Positions 10,800 to 22,075 of a DNA stretch of 64,000 nt are shown here, piece after piece. The notes beneath the pieces were generated by a model. That model saw only the letters and a program-made list of their open reading frames with translations, searched no databases and was not told where the DNA came from. Every line of letters begins with the position of its first letter. The stretch's first letter is position 1. The translations under genes were made by a program, and so were the position numbers. Source of the DNA: Rattus norvegicus (taxonomy: Eukaryota; Chordata; Mammalia; Rodentia; Muridae); NCBI RefSeq assembly GCF_036323735.1, contig NC_086029.1:52981357-53045356 (forward strand), in the 5' to 3' direction.

Positions 10800-11220
10800 C
10801 TAGAACACTTGGACCATGCTACCAAATGGTCATAAGAACACATAAAGTCGAGCATGCTCAAACCCCTGGAATCTCAGAGATTTGAGATGGCAAGGCTGGG
10901 ACCCCTCACTGCCTCTGTCCCTGCTCTGGATAACTATGACACTCAACTAAGGTGATCACTGGCAGTCAGTCATGTGACAGAGCACCTGAAAAACCTCTTC
11001 ATGCTAATGAGGCATCTAGATAGCCTTAGCAGTCAGCCAATGACCCACCCTTTCTAGATAGTCGCATGCTCTTCCCTCAAATTATACAATCCTTTTTTAA
11101 ACCACAAATAAAGTATGTACATTCACATCCACCCCTAATAAAGAAATATGAGCAAGGTAAGATAATCTCAGAGTGTTGCTTCATCAGAGATAGCCACATG
11201 AAGGCCATCACCTAACCAAG
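10800..11220 (+). mobile_element. Possible LTR, unresolved
   Basis: The stretch is less AT-rich than its surroundings, with a CCAAT-like element (cagccaatgaccc near 11034) and two polyadenylation-like hexamers (aataaag near 11108 and 11139). This spacing resembles an LTR U3-R. I see no clear termini or target-site duplication, so the call is weak. Confidence 0.3.
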
Positions 11221-12404
11221 CTATGATACTAAGACGCTGAAAAAGGCCTGACCCTCTGGCACTTGGAGCCTGTTCCCAACTAGACAAGGATCCTGCCAAT
11301 CCTGGGTTCTGCTTTCTCCTTCTGGCCGGCAAACGGCAGTTCTCTGAAACCCAGATGTACTGAAGGGAGACACGGATTGTAGATCTCTGTCCCAGACTTT
11401 GCCAAGACCTCTCTGAGATGATGTATTCATTGTCCAGACACTGCCAACAGAAAGGCAGAACAAGTGACCTACACTGGACATGACACTGTAATTCTTATTC
11501 CACGATTCTTCTGTCTCAAATTTGTGTAAAGAATTTTTGCCATTTATTCTTTGCTTTGTCAATAAATGCTGACCTCCCAATGGCTGGGCAGAAGAGAGAG
11601 TAGTATGGGACTTCTACCAGCCCAAGGAAGGAACAAGCGAGAGGAAGGGAGATTCAGATATGGCATGAAGAGGAAGGAGGAAAGAGTGTTTGCAGTTCAG
11701 CAAAAACAAGGAAAGCCAAAATTGCAAGTATTGTTGTGATCCTGGCTAGAAGGTAGCCAGATTAATTTGGGAGATTAAGAAAGTCAAACCCAGGTATTAA
11801 AGGTTGAAAATAAATCTTAGTCCATGTCCTTATTGAGAACTAGCTAGCATAAAGAAATGCAGCCGCCATATTAATTTATTACATACATTTGTATTTATAC
11901 ATGTGGTTCTGTCTTTCATGGTGTCTGTCATTCCAGCTTGCTTCTCTTGAGTTCTGTTTTTGTTTTTATCCATACTTGAATAATTTCAGATCCCATATGA
12001 ATAACTGATACACACATCCTTCAGGTATTCTGTGTTAATTCTTTATTAAAAGAGTGAGGAATGGTTTCCCCTCTGTGATGACCAATAAAATATTCAAATA
12101 TGACTCCTAATAGTATCTAACTGAGCTAGTGTGCAAGCTGTTGTATCTGAGACAGCCTTGGAAATAGGAGGATGGGACAAGTGGGCAGGTATCTGGGACA
12201 CATACTGGCTGAACTGAAACATAAATCCTGTTACTGCAGATGGGAATGGGTCAGTAAGCTGAAGTTCTGGATCCTAACCAATATGGAATTGCGTACAAAC
12301 TTTGTGACCTCAGCAAAGAGAACATGGAGAACTAAAATGAAAAGTATTTCTTTCATAAAGAAATGTGAATTTCCAACCTCATAGGTAGCAATGAATGGCC
12401 TAGT
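11221..12404. other. Unresolved, possibly retroelement-derived
   Basis: Bases 11221-11720 are GC-richer and include an AATAAA (gtcaataaatgctgacc near 11561). The minus frame of 119 codons at 11221-11580 has no recognisable domain and may be part of an old LTR or retrocopy. From 11720 to 12404 I see nothing identifiable. Confidence 0.35.
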
Positions 12405-12633
12405 AAGAGCACCAGTGGAAGGGGAAGCCCTTGGTCCTGCCAAGACTGAACCCCGAGTGAATGTAATTGTTGGGGGGAGGTCGGTAATGGGGGGAGGATG
12501 GGAGGGGAACACCCATATAGAGGGGGAGAGGGAGGGGTTAGGGGGATGTTTGCCAGGAAACCAGGAAAGGGAATAACATTTGAAATGTAAATAAGAAATA
12601 CTCAAGTTAATTAAAAAAAAAAAAAAGAGCACC
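12405..12633 (+). mobile_element. Rat L1 3' UTR, extremely 5'-truncated insertion
   Basis: The L1 body starts at 12409 (gcaccagtggaaggggaagc). It carries G runs (ttggggggaggtcgg, taatggggggaggatggg), a cacccatatagagg block, ggggttagggggatgtttgc, the terminal aaatgtaaataagaaatact and a poly(A) at 12612-12626. The string aagagcacc flanks it at 12405-12413 and 12625-12633 as a probable target-site duplication, partly overlapping the L1 start. The G runs could fold as a quadruplex on this strand. This 3' end resembles what I recall of rat-lineage L1, the main reason for calling the window rat. Confidence 0.9.
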
Positions 12634-12734
12634 CTTGCCTCCAGAGGATATGTTAGGCAAGAAGCTGTCTTCTTTTCTCTGTTGGAACCTCAGTGAGCAA
12701 ACATCTGTAAATTTCCATTTGCAATTAGGAAAAA

Positions 12735-12800
12735 GTTTTATTTTATTTTTTATTGGATATTTTTGTTTACATTTCAAAATTTATTCCATTTCCAGGTTTT
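12735..12800 (-). mobile_element. Short antisense L1 3' terminus
   Basis: The plus strand ttattggatatttttg, tttacatttcaaaatttattcc and atttccaggtttt form the complement of the last roughly 60 bases of a rodent L1. Only the 3' end is left. Confidence 0.6.
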
Positions 12801-13939
12801 CTGTCCATAAAGAAATTTCTTTTTATTGTTTCCAAAAAACATCTATTAAATATTTATTATTTACTGAAAAAAAAAGTGAATTTGCCTTGTAAACATAATC
12901 AAAACGCCTATTAGACATTTTTCTATTTGGAAATTTAAACAGCAAAGAAATATTATTTGTATTCTAGGACATTATTCTCATGACATTTTTCTTACAGTAA
13001 GGAGATGTATGCACTAAACTTATGTTCTCTTAGATAAAATTTTCTTTTTTACCATGAGGAGTACAGGAATGCAGGGTTTTAGATATTGGAACATGGTCAA
13101 AAGGATGAAACATGGTGAACATTGACTTGGGGAACTATGTGAGAGGCTCTGTGCACACAATAAATTAATACATACATACACATACACATACAAGCTCCAA
13201 TATATGAACATCTGTACCCATAGAGATGCACATACTTTTAACCTTATAATTCCAATATTCCACTATTTGTTTTAGCCATCAATAGAGAAACTGTACACAC
13301 TTTGTGCTCTAATTTGTGAGATTAAAAGTAGTCTGAAATCAAAACTTTTAAGACAATTTAATTTTATGTTGTAACAAGTTTCTTCAGCAACTGTCTCTTC
13401 TCAAGAGGTAAGAAGTACAGATGACAACAAGAAGGCTCTGGGACTTCAAGCCCTGTGCTCTTTCCCATTCAGAAGCTATTAGCCTGGCTTTCACATCCTA
13501 AGGGCATGTCTCACTTAAGGAAGTCATGGTGAGCAGACAGATCAAAATTAGAGTTCAGTTAATTAGATGGCAACAATTTGAATAACAAAAGAGCATAATT
13601 TGAGGAAAATGGGAATAGGGGCCAAGTGTTTTGCCCCATTAAAAGAAAAATATGTCATTTGAGAAAGATACATCCTCAAGGAAAATAAAGTAAAATACTT
13701 TAGAGTATGAGTGAAGAAAAATATTATAAAAATTAACAGCCTTTTAAAATAATAATATTGAACACTGGTTTGTCTTCAAGAAAGAAGTAAATAATACAAG
13801 ATGATAGTATATAGAAGAAAAGACTTTTTAAAACATGTTTCTTAAAATAGTGAGGTCACAATAAGCAGAATAATGTAGGGAACGGGCAGTGAACAAATGC
13901 TGCGCTCATACATTAATGTCTTACTTGGCTCTCCTAAGA
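12801..13939. other. No recognised feature
   Basis: AT-rich, without supported genes. There is a small CATA/CACA stretch at 13165-13195 and nothing else I can name. Confidence 0.45.
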
Positions 13940-14345
13940 GAAACTTGGTTTCAAAGTGGATAAAAACAAATACAGAGACTCACAACTGGTCAATGTATAG
14001 AAAATGAGGGACCTTTGAACTCGCCATCCTAGACTGGTTGTTTCTATCAAACTTGTCTTCTTATGGCTCAGGGAACCCTACAGAAGAGGAGGCAGAAAGA
14101 GTGTAAGAACCAGAGGAAATGCTGAACACGAACAAGACAGGACCTGTTAAACAAAACAGAGTTGACAAACATATTAAGTTACGGAGGCTATGGGAGCATG
14201 GTACAAAGTGAGACGGGTCTCACTGAATGCAGAAGTGGATACAAGCCCCGTCCTCTAACAAGAAGTCATATCCAATAATAACCACTAGCAAGGGAAAAAG
14301 TAGTTTTCTCCAAGGGAGTTGAACTGGGTACACAACCCACACAAT
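13940..14345 (+). mobile_element. Old rodent L1-like 3' UTR fragment
   Basis: Blocks such as atggctcagggaaccctacag, gaggaggcagaaagagtgta, agaaccagaggaa and ccactagcaagg follow the order I recall from old murine L1 (Lx/L1_Mur-like) 3' regions. It is strongly decayed; ends and subfamily are uncertain. Confidence 0.5.
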
Positions 14346-14789
14346 GTTTATCAAAGATATTTGTGAGTCATAGTTTACAAGAACACCATTAGATGGTAAT
14401 GAAGGAGTATAAAAACTTACCCAAAAATATGCAAATTTTGTACATCACAAAAATTTCCTCTTATATTTTTAAATCCATATTAGGTCTTATAAAATTAACT
14501 GATTGAAGAATGAAAGTTTGTGCTTAAACACTTAATAATCATTGAAGTAGAAAGGATAGATTACAAAACACATTTATTGGCACTTCAAAAAGCAAAACAA
14601 TATGCTAGAGAATAATAAGAAAAATTCATTAAGAGATTTAAAGGTAAATAATTTTTATCTGAATTTTCTTATCACAAATAAGTTTTTTTCCATACAACAT
14701 CTTCTCATCACATTTTTTCTTCTCCAATTCCTCCTAAATCCTTCCTATATCCCTACCCATCCAAAAATGTTTCAAAATATTTTGTACCA
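14346..14789. other. No recognised feature
   Basis: AT-rich DNA. The 90-codon plus frame at 14602-14874 runs into the SINE fragment below and has no recognisable domain. Confidence 0.45.
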
Positions 14790-14891
14790 AAGGTGTTTAT
14801 GTGCAGGCCTGAGATCAATACCTAGATCAGACAAGGTGGCAAGGAGGAAACAACACCACAAAGATGTTCTCTGACCTGATACCTTCTGTAG

Positions 14892-14893
<2 letters not shown>
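14790..14893 (+). mobile_element. B3/B2-like SINE, decayed
   Basis: The order gcctgagatcaatacctaga (B-box region), caaggtggcaaggagg, then gatgttctctgacctgatac and gtagcacgcacac matches the 3' two thirds of a rodent tRNA-derived SINE. The long CA array at 14894 replaces its tail. Confidence 0.65.

Positions 14894-14941
<48 letters not shown>
14894..14941. repeat. (CA)n microsatellite
   Basis: An almost pure CA array of about 23 units grows directly from the SINE 3' end. Confidence 0.97.
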
Positions 14942-14943
<2 letters not shown>

Positions 14944-15279
14944 AAGATTAATAAATAAATACATATTCATTTATTCAGTCAAGTGTCCAGCACAATACTT
15001 ATGTTGTATTAATTATTTATTCAACTTAACACTCACTGAGTAAAAAACAATGAGTCATAAATTATAAAAAAAACCATCACACAAATTCCTAGAATACTGT
15101 AGATAGATGTGAAATTGAGAAAAGGAAAAAGTAAATTGCTACAGTGAAAAAGAGGAAGAAAAATATCTGTAGATAAAAAGAGATCTCTAGATAAAAAGCA
15201 AAGAATAGAGCAAACTGATCTAATTTTTGGAAAAAAGTAAAACATAGATAGGTAGCTAGATAGGTAGAGATGCATACAT

Positions 15280-15280
<1 letters not shown>
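14942..15280. other. No recognised feature
   Basis: AT-rich sequence between two microsatellites; nothing identifiable. Confidence 0.45.

Positions 15281-15343
<63 letters not shown>
15281..15343. repeat. (ATAG)n microsatellite
   Basis: About 15 GATA/ATAG units. The antisense reading gives a repetitive SIYLSIYL frame, which explains the long minus frames at 15033-15431. Imperfect CATA units follow to about 15390. Confidence 0.97.
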
Positions 15344-15350
<7 letters not shown>

Positions 15351-16355
15351 CGAACATACATACATCATAATCATAGATACATACATAAACACACACATGG
15401 ATGATAGAAAAAAATGAGACAGATCAGGCATAATAAGCTGAGAGAAAGCAGAGGAAGCCTGTGTACTTTGCTGATGGGTAAGAAGAGAGAAAAAGAGAGA
15501 GTGTGAGTATTTAATTACATAAAATAAAGCAAGAATATAAAAAAATCACCCTTAAGGAATGCACTTATATTAATTCTGACTGTGGAAATCTGTGATGTTG
15601 ACTGTTTTTTTTTCTTTTGGTTCTTTGGCTTTTGCAATAACTAGTCTAAAATTTGAGTCTATTTATTATTTGGTTTTCTCTATTTCCCTTGGTGGTACTC
15701 ACTCAGCAAGCTAAGGTCATAGTCAGCTGATCCAACAGTAATTATATTTTTCTTTATTGGATGCAATGGACCAGCTGCATTAATAGGTCTTGGTCTCTGG
15801 GACCACCAATTATTTGATTGATTGATTGATGAAAAGAAATGTTTTAGGCATAGAAAAGCCATTGTCAAGACTCACAACTTTTTTCCCAAAACGAAATCCA
15901 ATGTCTCTATCCCTTTGCTTTTTTAAAGCCCGATTGCTAGCCTCTATTTCTTGCAGATGGCATTATGCATTCACATTTGTTCTTGATGAATTTCCTACCA
16001 TGTGGGACTCTGTGATTGCCAATCAAACATTTTCCCTATTACTTTGATAAATTCAGCAAATCAGTATGTACTCAATCAAACCCCCATGTTAGGGTACAGG
16101 TTAGTTCTTGAACATAAGACTTAGAATTTTGTACCTCTAAACATGAAGAATCATGGCGCCTTTTAAATGACTTTCTGTCACAATGTTGTGACCAAGTATT
16201 GGAGTAAATGCAAAACTCCATCAGATCCAAATTTATGCTTACTTTTGCATGACCTTAGACTGTTGTGTAGGAATCTTACACTGATTTCTTCCATTTCCGC
16301 CCATGATCTGCTCTGCTTCTTTGGCCCAGTCTATCTATCCTCCATGAATTTAAAA

Positions 16356-16357
<2 letters not shown>
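15344..16357. other. No recognised feature
   Basis: No gene or named repeat is supported. A short purine run (agagagaaaaagagagag) lies at 15485-15503 and a ttgattgattgattgatg run near 15813. Confidence 0.45.

Positions 16358-16409
<52 letters not shown>
16358..16409. repeat. (CT)n microsatellite
   Basis: A pure CT array of about 25 units. It explains the Leu-Ser repeat in the plus frame at 16167-16484. Confidence 0.97.
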
Positions 16410-16410
<1 letters not shown>

Positions 16411-18164
16411 CTGCACTTCAGCTCTTCATATTTTTAAGAATCTGCCTGTTTGCTGGTGAATGCCATTGCTTCCTGAGGCTCTAGAATGATGCTCTTTAAT
16501 GATGACCACACTCTCAATTGGAGAATTTTGGAGAGCTGTGTTCACCAACAAATGGACTGGACTTTCTTTCAAATTCTTCTACTTTTGAAAGTTTCTGGGG
16601 GTTTTCCTTGTTCATTTTCTCAAATGTGGTTGTTGCCGATTTGCTCTTTGGTGCTTCCCTACCACCAAATGTTGCTACTCACATGAGAGAAAGTTGCCTT
16701 TTTGTCTCCTGGGATGCTATTGTATGGAATGTGTTCATTGTCTTCTGTCTTTATATTTGGCCCCTGTCCTGTAACCGAGAATTAGAAATTGGTTCTCATG
16801 GGCTTTCAAGAGTTGTTTAACCTTTTGTTCTTGGTGGAAACACTGTCATGAATCAGTTAAAAATGGAAAAGTGTTCTGGATATGCACAATGAGGGTATTC
16901 CTAGCTAGTTTCTCTATTTAATGTATATCTGCACAAGTATAGTCCACTGCATGCCCATGCTACCTAATTTATCTTCGAGTTTTAGGAGAAAACCCTTATA
17001 TCATCTTTCCCATTTCATCACAATGAAATTTTACATTTTTAAATTTTAATACATTTTATTACATTTTAATAAATTTTATTTATGCCAATATAATAACAAC
17101 TAAAATTCTAACCATGAGACTTTCAGAAGTTTATAAGGGCATAGTCATTCCATGCAACAAAATAAAGGCACTTAATTGTAGAAACATATATTAAAAACAA
17201 ACACTAAAGTTTGCTCTAAAATATAAGTATTTCTCAAACTTAGGGTTGAATAGTAAATTACTTAAGAAAGAAAAAACAAAAACAAATAGAGAAAACCCAG
17301 ACTGAACACAATGTTTACCTCACTATCAAATCTATTCTCATAATTGAATATTTTTTAAATTGAACATGTCACTGTCTTAGCTCAGATGATAGCATATTTT
17401 GGGGACCACAAATGTCAGAAAGAAGAAATTCAGATTTGGAATCAACTATAACAGTAGAAACTAAAGCAAGATTTTTAAAGAGGCATAAAAATATAATTAA
17501 CATTTGACTTCATTGCTTAAAAGAAAATATGCATTAAAGAGAGTAATTTATAGAAGAAGGCATGGAAAGATATATAAAAAATATGATATACATAGAAATA
17601 AAATTTCATAGCACTAATCAACACTAGGATAAGAAGGATACTGAAGAATATATAAAGTGTCCCAAAGACAGAACTTAGTTCAAGGCTTCAATTTTCAAAT
17701 ACTATCCTTAAATTCAGAGTTGAAGTATACTCCATACTATGAAGCATTATTTTCATGAAAGTTTTATTTTTTTATTGTTTCTAGGCAAAATGATATTCAA
17801 AAATCTCATTAAAACCCTGTGTTCACTAATGTTGAATATGATTTGTCCTAGTGTGGTACAGCACACATTTTTACATACTCCAGATAGAGAGTTCACAACA
17901 GACCAAAATATTGCTACCACTAACATGTAACTTGATGAACCAAAATGTTTTATTGGGGTTTATTACAGTAATATGGGTGAGGGATTTCTTACCAGAACAG
18001 AAATTATTCTGCTGTATCACCATAGCCCACTCCATCAATGGTGATAGCTCAAAAAACTTCAGAGCCTGTAACACATCGCATAGCCTGAGACTACTCAAAA
18101 GGTTGGAAAATGATCCTTCCAAGTAGTTGGTTTGAATCTCTTCCAGGCAGCACAGCTGTTTTGA
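16410..18164. other. No recognised feature
   Basis: AT-rich, single-copy-looking. Overlapping plus frames at 16486-16820 have no recognisable domain. A short AT-rich direct repetition (attttaatacattttatt) lies at 17042-17075. Confidence 0.45.
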
Positions 18165-18825
18165 GCTTATTATTATTACTATTATTATTCATATTTCTAA
18201 TGTTGTCCCCTTTCTCTGTTCCCTCCACAAGCACCCCAATTCCATCCCCCTTCCCTTTGTCTCTAAAAGTGCACTCCTCCCCACCTACCTGCGTCAGTGT
18301 CACCTTTCTAGTCTTACCCTCCTCTGGGCATCAAGTCTCTACAGGAGCAAGTGCATCTCCTCCCACTAAGTCCAGACAAGGCAGTCCTCTGCTGTATATA
18401 TGCTCTTTGGTTGGTGGCTTTGGCCCTCGGGGATCTGAAGCATCAAACTAGTTATTACTTTTCTTATTATGGGTTGCAATCCCTTTCAACTCCTTCAGTC
18501 CTTCCTCTAATTCTTCCACAGGGGTAGGGCTCTTAGAGAACAACTATTCCAGGCTCCTGTCTGCAGACACATGACATCAGCAATAATGTCAGGTTTTGGT
18601 GTCTGTGCCTGGAATGGATCCCCAGGTGAGCAGTCTCTGGATGGCCTTTTCTTTAATCTCTGCTCCATTTTTTGTCCCTGTATTTCCTTTAGACAGGAAT
18701 AATTATGGGTCAAAATTTTTGAGATGGGTAGGTGACCCCATGCATCAACTAGGGGTGATGTCTATCTATTGGTGGTGGTCTCTTCAGATTCCATTTCCTC
18801 ACTGTTGGGAAGTTCAATAAATGTG
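18165..18825 (-). mobile_element. L1 3' part of a 5'-inverted insertion
   Basis: On the minus strand this is a rodent L1 3' UTR down to its terminus, with the A-rich end replaced by a (TTA)n stretch at 18168-18190. Plus-strand landmarks are gggcatcaagtctctacagg, aggcagtcctctgctgtata, cctttcaactccttcagtcc and acaggaataattatgggtca. It joins head-on with sense L1 sequence at 18875. The 113-codon plus frame at 18110-18451 is antisense UTR. Confidence 0.85.
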
Positions 18826-18874
18826 ATCCCCACTGGGTCCTGGAAGCACGTCTCACATAACTGGTGTCTGGCTG

Positions 18875-19705
18875 AGAATCATCTAAAGAAATGTTCAACA
18901 TCCTTAGTCATCAGGAAAATACAAACCAAAGCGACTGTGAGATTCTACCTTAATCCAATCAGAATGGGTAACATCAAAAACTCATGTAACAGCAGATGCT
19001 GATGAGGATGTGGAGAAAGAGAAACACTCTTCCATTGTTGGTAGGATTGCTAACTGGTACAACCACTGTGGAAATCAATCTGGCAGTTCCTCAGAAAATT
19101 TTACCTGAAGATCCAGCTATATCTGTCCTCGGCAGATGTCCAAAAAAATGTTCTACCATATCACAAGGATATGTACTTCACTATGTTCATAGCAGTCTTA
19201 TTTATAATAGCCAAAGCTGGAAACAACCCAGATATTCCTCAGTCGAATAATGGGTTCAGAAAGTAAATGGATACGTTCCTGTAAGAAAATACTACACAGC
19301 TATTAAAAATAAGGACATCACAAATTTTGCAGGCAAATGGATGGAACTAGAAAATATCATCCTAAGGGAGGTAACTCAGAATCAAATGAGCATATAAGAT
19401 ATGTACTCACTGATAAGTGTACATAAGCCAAATGTTTAGAATGCCCACAATACAACTCCCAGACCAAATGAAGTTTAACAAGGAAGAAGGCCTAAGGGAA
19501 GGTGCTTCAATCATACTTGGAAGGGGTAACAAAATTGTCCCAAGAAGTTGGAGACCTTGATGGGAGAGGGGAGAGGAAGGGAAAAGAGGGGTAGGATCAG
19601 GTATGGGCGAGAGAGGAGAGAAGCCCAGAGGAACAGAAGAATGAGTAGAAATATGCAGTCGTGTGGTATGGGGGACAAGGGAAATCAATAGAAAGTGCCA
19701 GACAG
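18875..19705 (+). mobile_element. L1 inverted 5' part: ORF2 C-terminus and proximal 3' UTR
   Basis: Sense L1 from about the HLKKCSTS region of ORF2 (aaagaaatgttcaacatcct at 18886) through the TMFIAVLFIIA region (tatgttcatagcagtcttat at 19180) and the end of ORF2 near 19420. It then enters the proximal 3' UTR, ending near agtgccagacagaacag. In L1 coordinates it lies just upstream of the piece inverted at 18165-18825, so both are best read as one twin-primed minus-strand insertion. The frame is broken. Confidence 0.88.
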
Positions 19706-21734
19706 AACAGAAATGTTTTGTTCTTATGGAATCTTAGTCTTGTCTGAGACTTCTTTGCAGCTTGGCTTTTCTGAAATTAATTTAAAGCATCTTTATCTCC
19801 AAGAATGGGTCTTGGGGGTGCTACTAAAATTTGGTCACTTTCAGGGACTTTCTAAACTATCTTATGTTGTTTACTTTCTGTTTTAAGGAGCTTCCCCCTG
19901 GAGATGGCATGTCCCACAATCCCATAGGAAACTGTTACCCATCAGTACTTAGCTAGGCAATTTCATGGCAATGTAGAATATAACATAAAGAGGAAGATTT
20001 TTCTTCTGAGATTGCATTAATTTTATTTAAGAAACATTTTTACTCTTTAGAATGTTGATTGTTAAAATATTTTTATTTCACCACAACTCTAAAATGATTT
20101 CACAATGTAAGTCAAAAGAACATTGTAATTAGAAGAGCAGATTTTTTTCTTTTCGATATATTATAGTGGTTTTTCTATAAAATATAATCATTGCCTGCCT
20201 GTCTCCGAAACAAAAAGCCAAAATGTTAAATAAAAAAAGAATATACAGTGCTGTGTCACTTAAGAATTGCTAGGAATTCATTTGAGGAAATACTTTATTA
20301 TGCAAATCTGACATTGAATGAAAAGCATGAAGTTCACATTGATAAAAAAGAAATAGGAAATCTTACAGGTCCATTCTTGTGTAGAGTGTGTACCATGGCC
20401 TAATTCTTTATATATGGTATGTAATTGCATTTAGTTTACTTTATTGAAAGGATTTGGTAATTTTAAAAATGTTTCAAATCAAGCAAGCATTAAAGTTGTG
20501 AGTAGATATTGGCAGATATTGAAGTAAATCTAAACTAATTCAGATTTCTTTCATTATTAACACATCTAAAATGCTATATAATCCTATGCTCTCAGTTGAA
20601 AGACTGTGATTTTATGAATATATTTATGGTAACAGTTGGCCTTTTGCCATTTTTAATCTTTCCTAGTAACCATTTTGTGATAGCTTAGCAGTGAACATTA
20701 TTTAAAATAATATTTTTAAAGATTTGAATATTCTGAGAATTGTTCATTCTTCTAAAAATGAGAACTCTGGGTTTTATTGAAAAACCAAAGGGTAATCATG
20801 GGAAACAAATGTAATTTTAAATCTGTTTCATTAATCCGTTTCTAGTGACAATGGTTGATGTGTGCTTGAAGGGAGATAATCACCAATCAGGCTCAGTTCA
20901 TGAGAGACAAACGAGATAACATTGGAAGAGATATCTTGATGGCCAACGGTCCAACTTCCAGCTGTAAACTGGTTCATCAGAGATGGAATGAGTAATGTGG
21001 ATAGAGTATTAGCAAAACGGAAAGTAAAGCCTTGACTAATATCACTAATTTCAACAATGTAAATAGAAATAATGGCACAACATAGGCTCTATCCATGTTC
21101 AAAAGAAAGTGCATATTGAATACTAGTACCTGAGGAATATTATTAAAATGTCATTATATATTCCAATTTGAAAATAATTACATGTCAGCACACTAAATAT
21201 TATACTACTGATCTGATGTATAGTCTAAAATCTATGTCTTTCTTTTAATGGAAAAAAATCTTACGTTTGTATTAAAGACCTACAGCCTCACTGGAAATGC
21301 ATTCTATTTTTTCCTCTTATACAGGACTAGTTTATTGGACTAAGCCAAGTGTAGGGTGTCAAAGGAAGTATGGATCATAAAGATGTAGACATGATATCAT
21401 CTGAACTCATTCTCTCACCAGGACTCTGTCAGGACCACATGGTACAGGGAGGTTGAGTTATTCTAGGTCACAGAACTGGTTAGTGACTGACCTAGCAGTT
21501 TATACTTAGACTCCTGGTCTACCTTCCTCCTCATATCCATCTATTTCCTATGGAAATTGTGTAGAAAAAAGTAGGTGTTGGGAACAGAATTACTGAATTG
21601 GTATTTCAAATTATGCTTGCATCAAATAACCACAAAATTTGAGATTGAAACCCAAAAGCAATGAGTGCACATGAGTGGGCCATCTTTGTGCACCCATATG
21701 TATAACTGCTAATATGTGCTCAATACTAGCTTGG
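19706..21734. other. Single-copy-looking, no recognised feature
   Basis: About 2 kb of AT-rich DNA without a repeat family I recognise and without a credible open frame. The 63-codon frame at 19695-19886 has no domain. Confidence 0.45.
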
Positions 21735-22075
21735 ATTCTTTTTTTAATTGGTTATTTTATTTTTTTATATTTCAAATGTTATCTCCCTTCCCCTCCACAA
21801 ACCACCTATCCCATCCCTCCTCCTCCCTGTTTCTATGAGTTTACTCCCCCACCCGCCTACCCACTCCTGCTTAACCACCCATTCCCCTGTGCTGGGGCAT
21901 CAAGCCTCCACAGGACCAAGAGCCTCTTTTCCCCCTGATGACAGATAAAGCAGTCCTCTGTTACATATGTAGCTGGTGCCACGGGTCCCTCCATGTGTAC
22001 TCTATGGCAGGTGGTATAGTTTATGGATTTCTGTATCAACTGATTCATCTGAAAAGTTCAGACAGTTTCTGTTTT
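21735..22075 (-). mobile_element. Antisense L1 3' UTR
   Basis: It starts with T-rich sequence (complement of the A tail) and tttatatttcaaatgttatc. It continues with ctggggcatcaagcctccac and aaagcagtcctctgttacat, in the order of the other antisense L1 3' ends here. It breaks off near 22075. Open frames over it are antisense UTR. Confidence 0.8.

Noticed and set aside
15281..15343. Regular short repeats as a possible CRISPR array
   Set aside because: The unit is 4 bases with no spacers, in a mammalian genome. It is a plain microsatellite.
15033..15431. Minus frames with a long SIYLSIYL repeat
   Set aside because: They are the translation of the (ATAG)n microsatellite at 15281-15343.
16410..16830. 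Overlapping frames after the CT repeat as a possible receptor-like fragment
   Set aside because: Hydrophobic stretches occur in two phases but I see no family motif; AT-rich chance frames are more likely.
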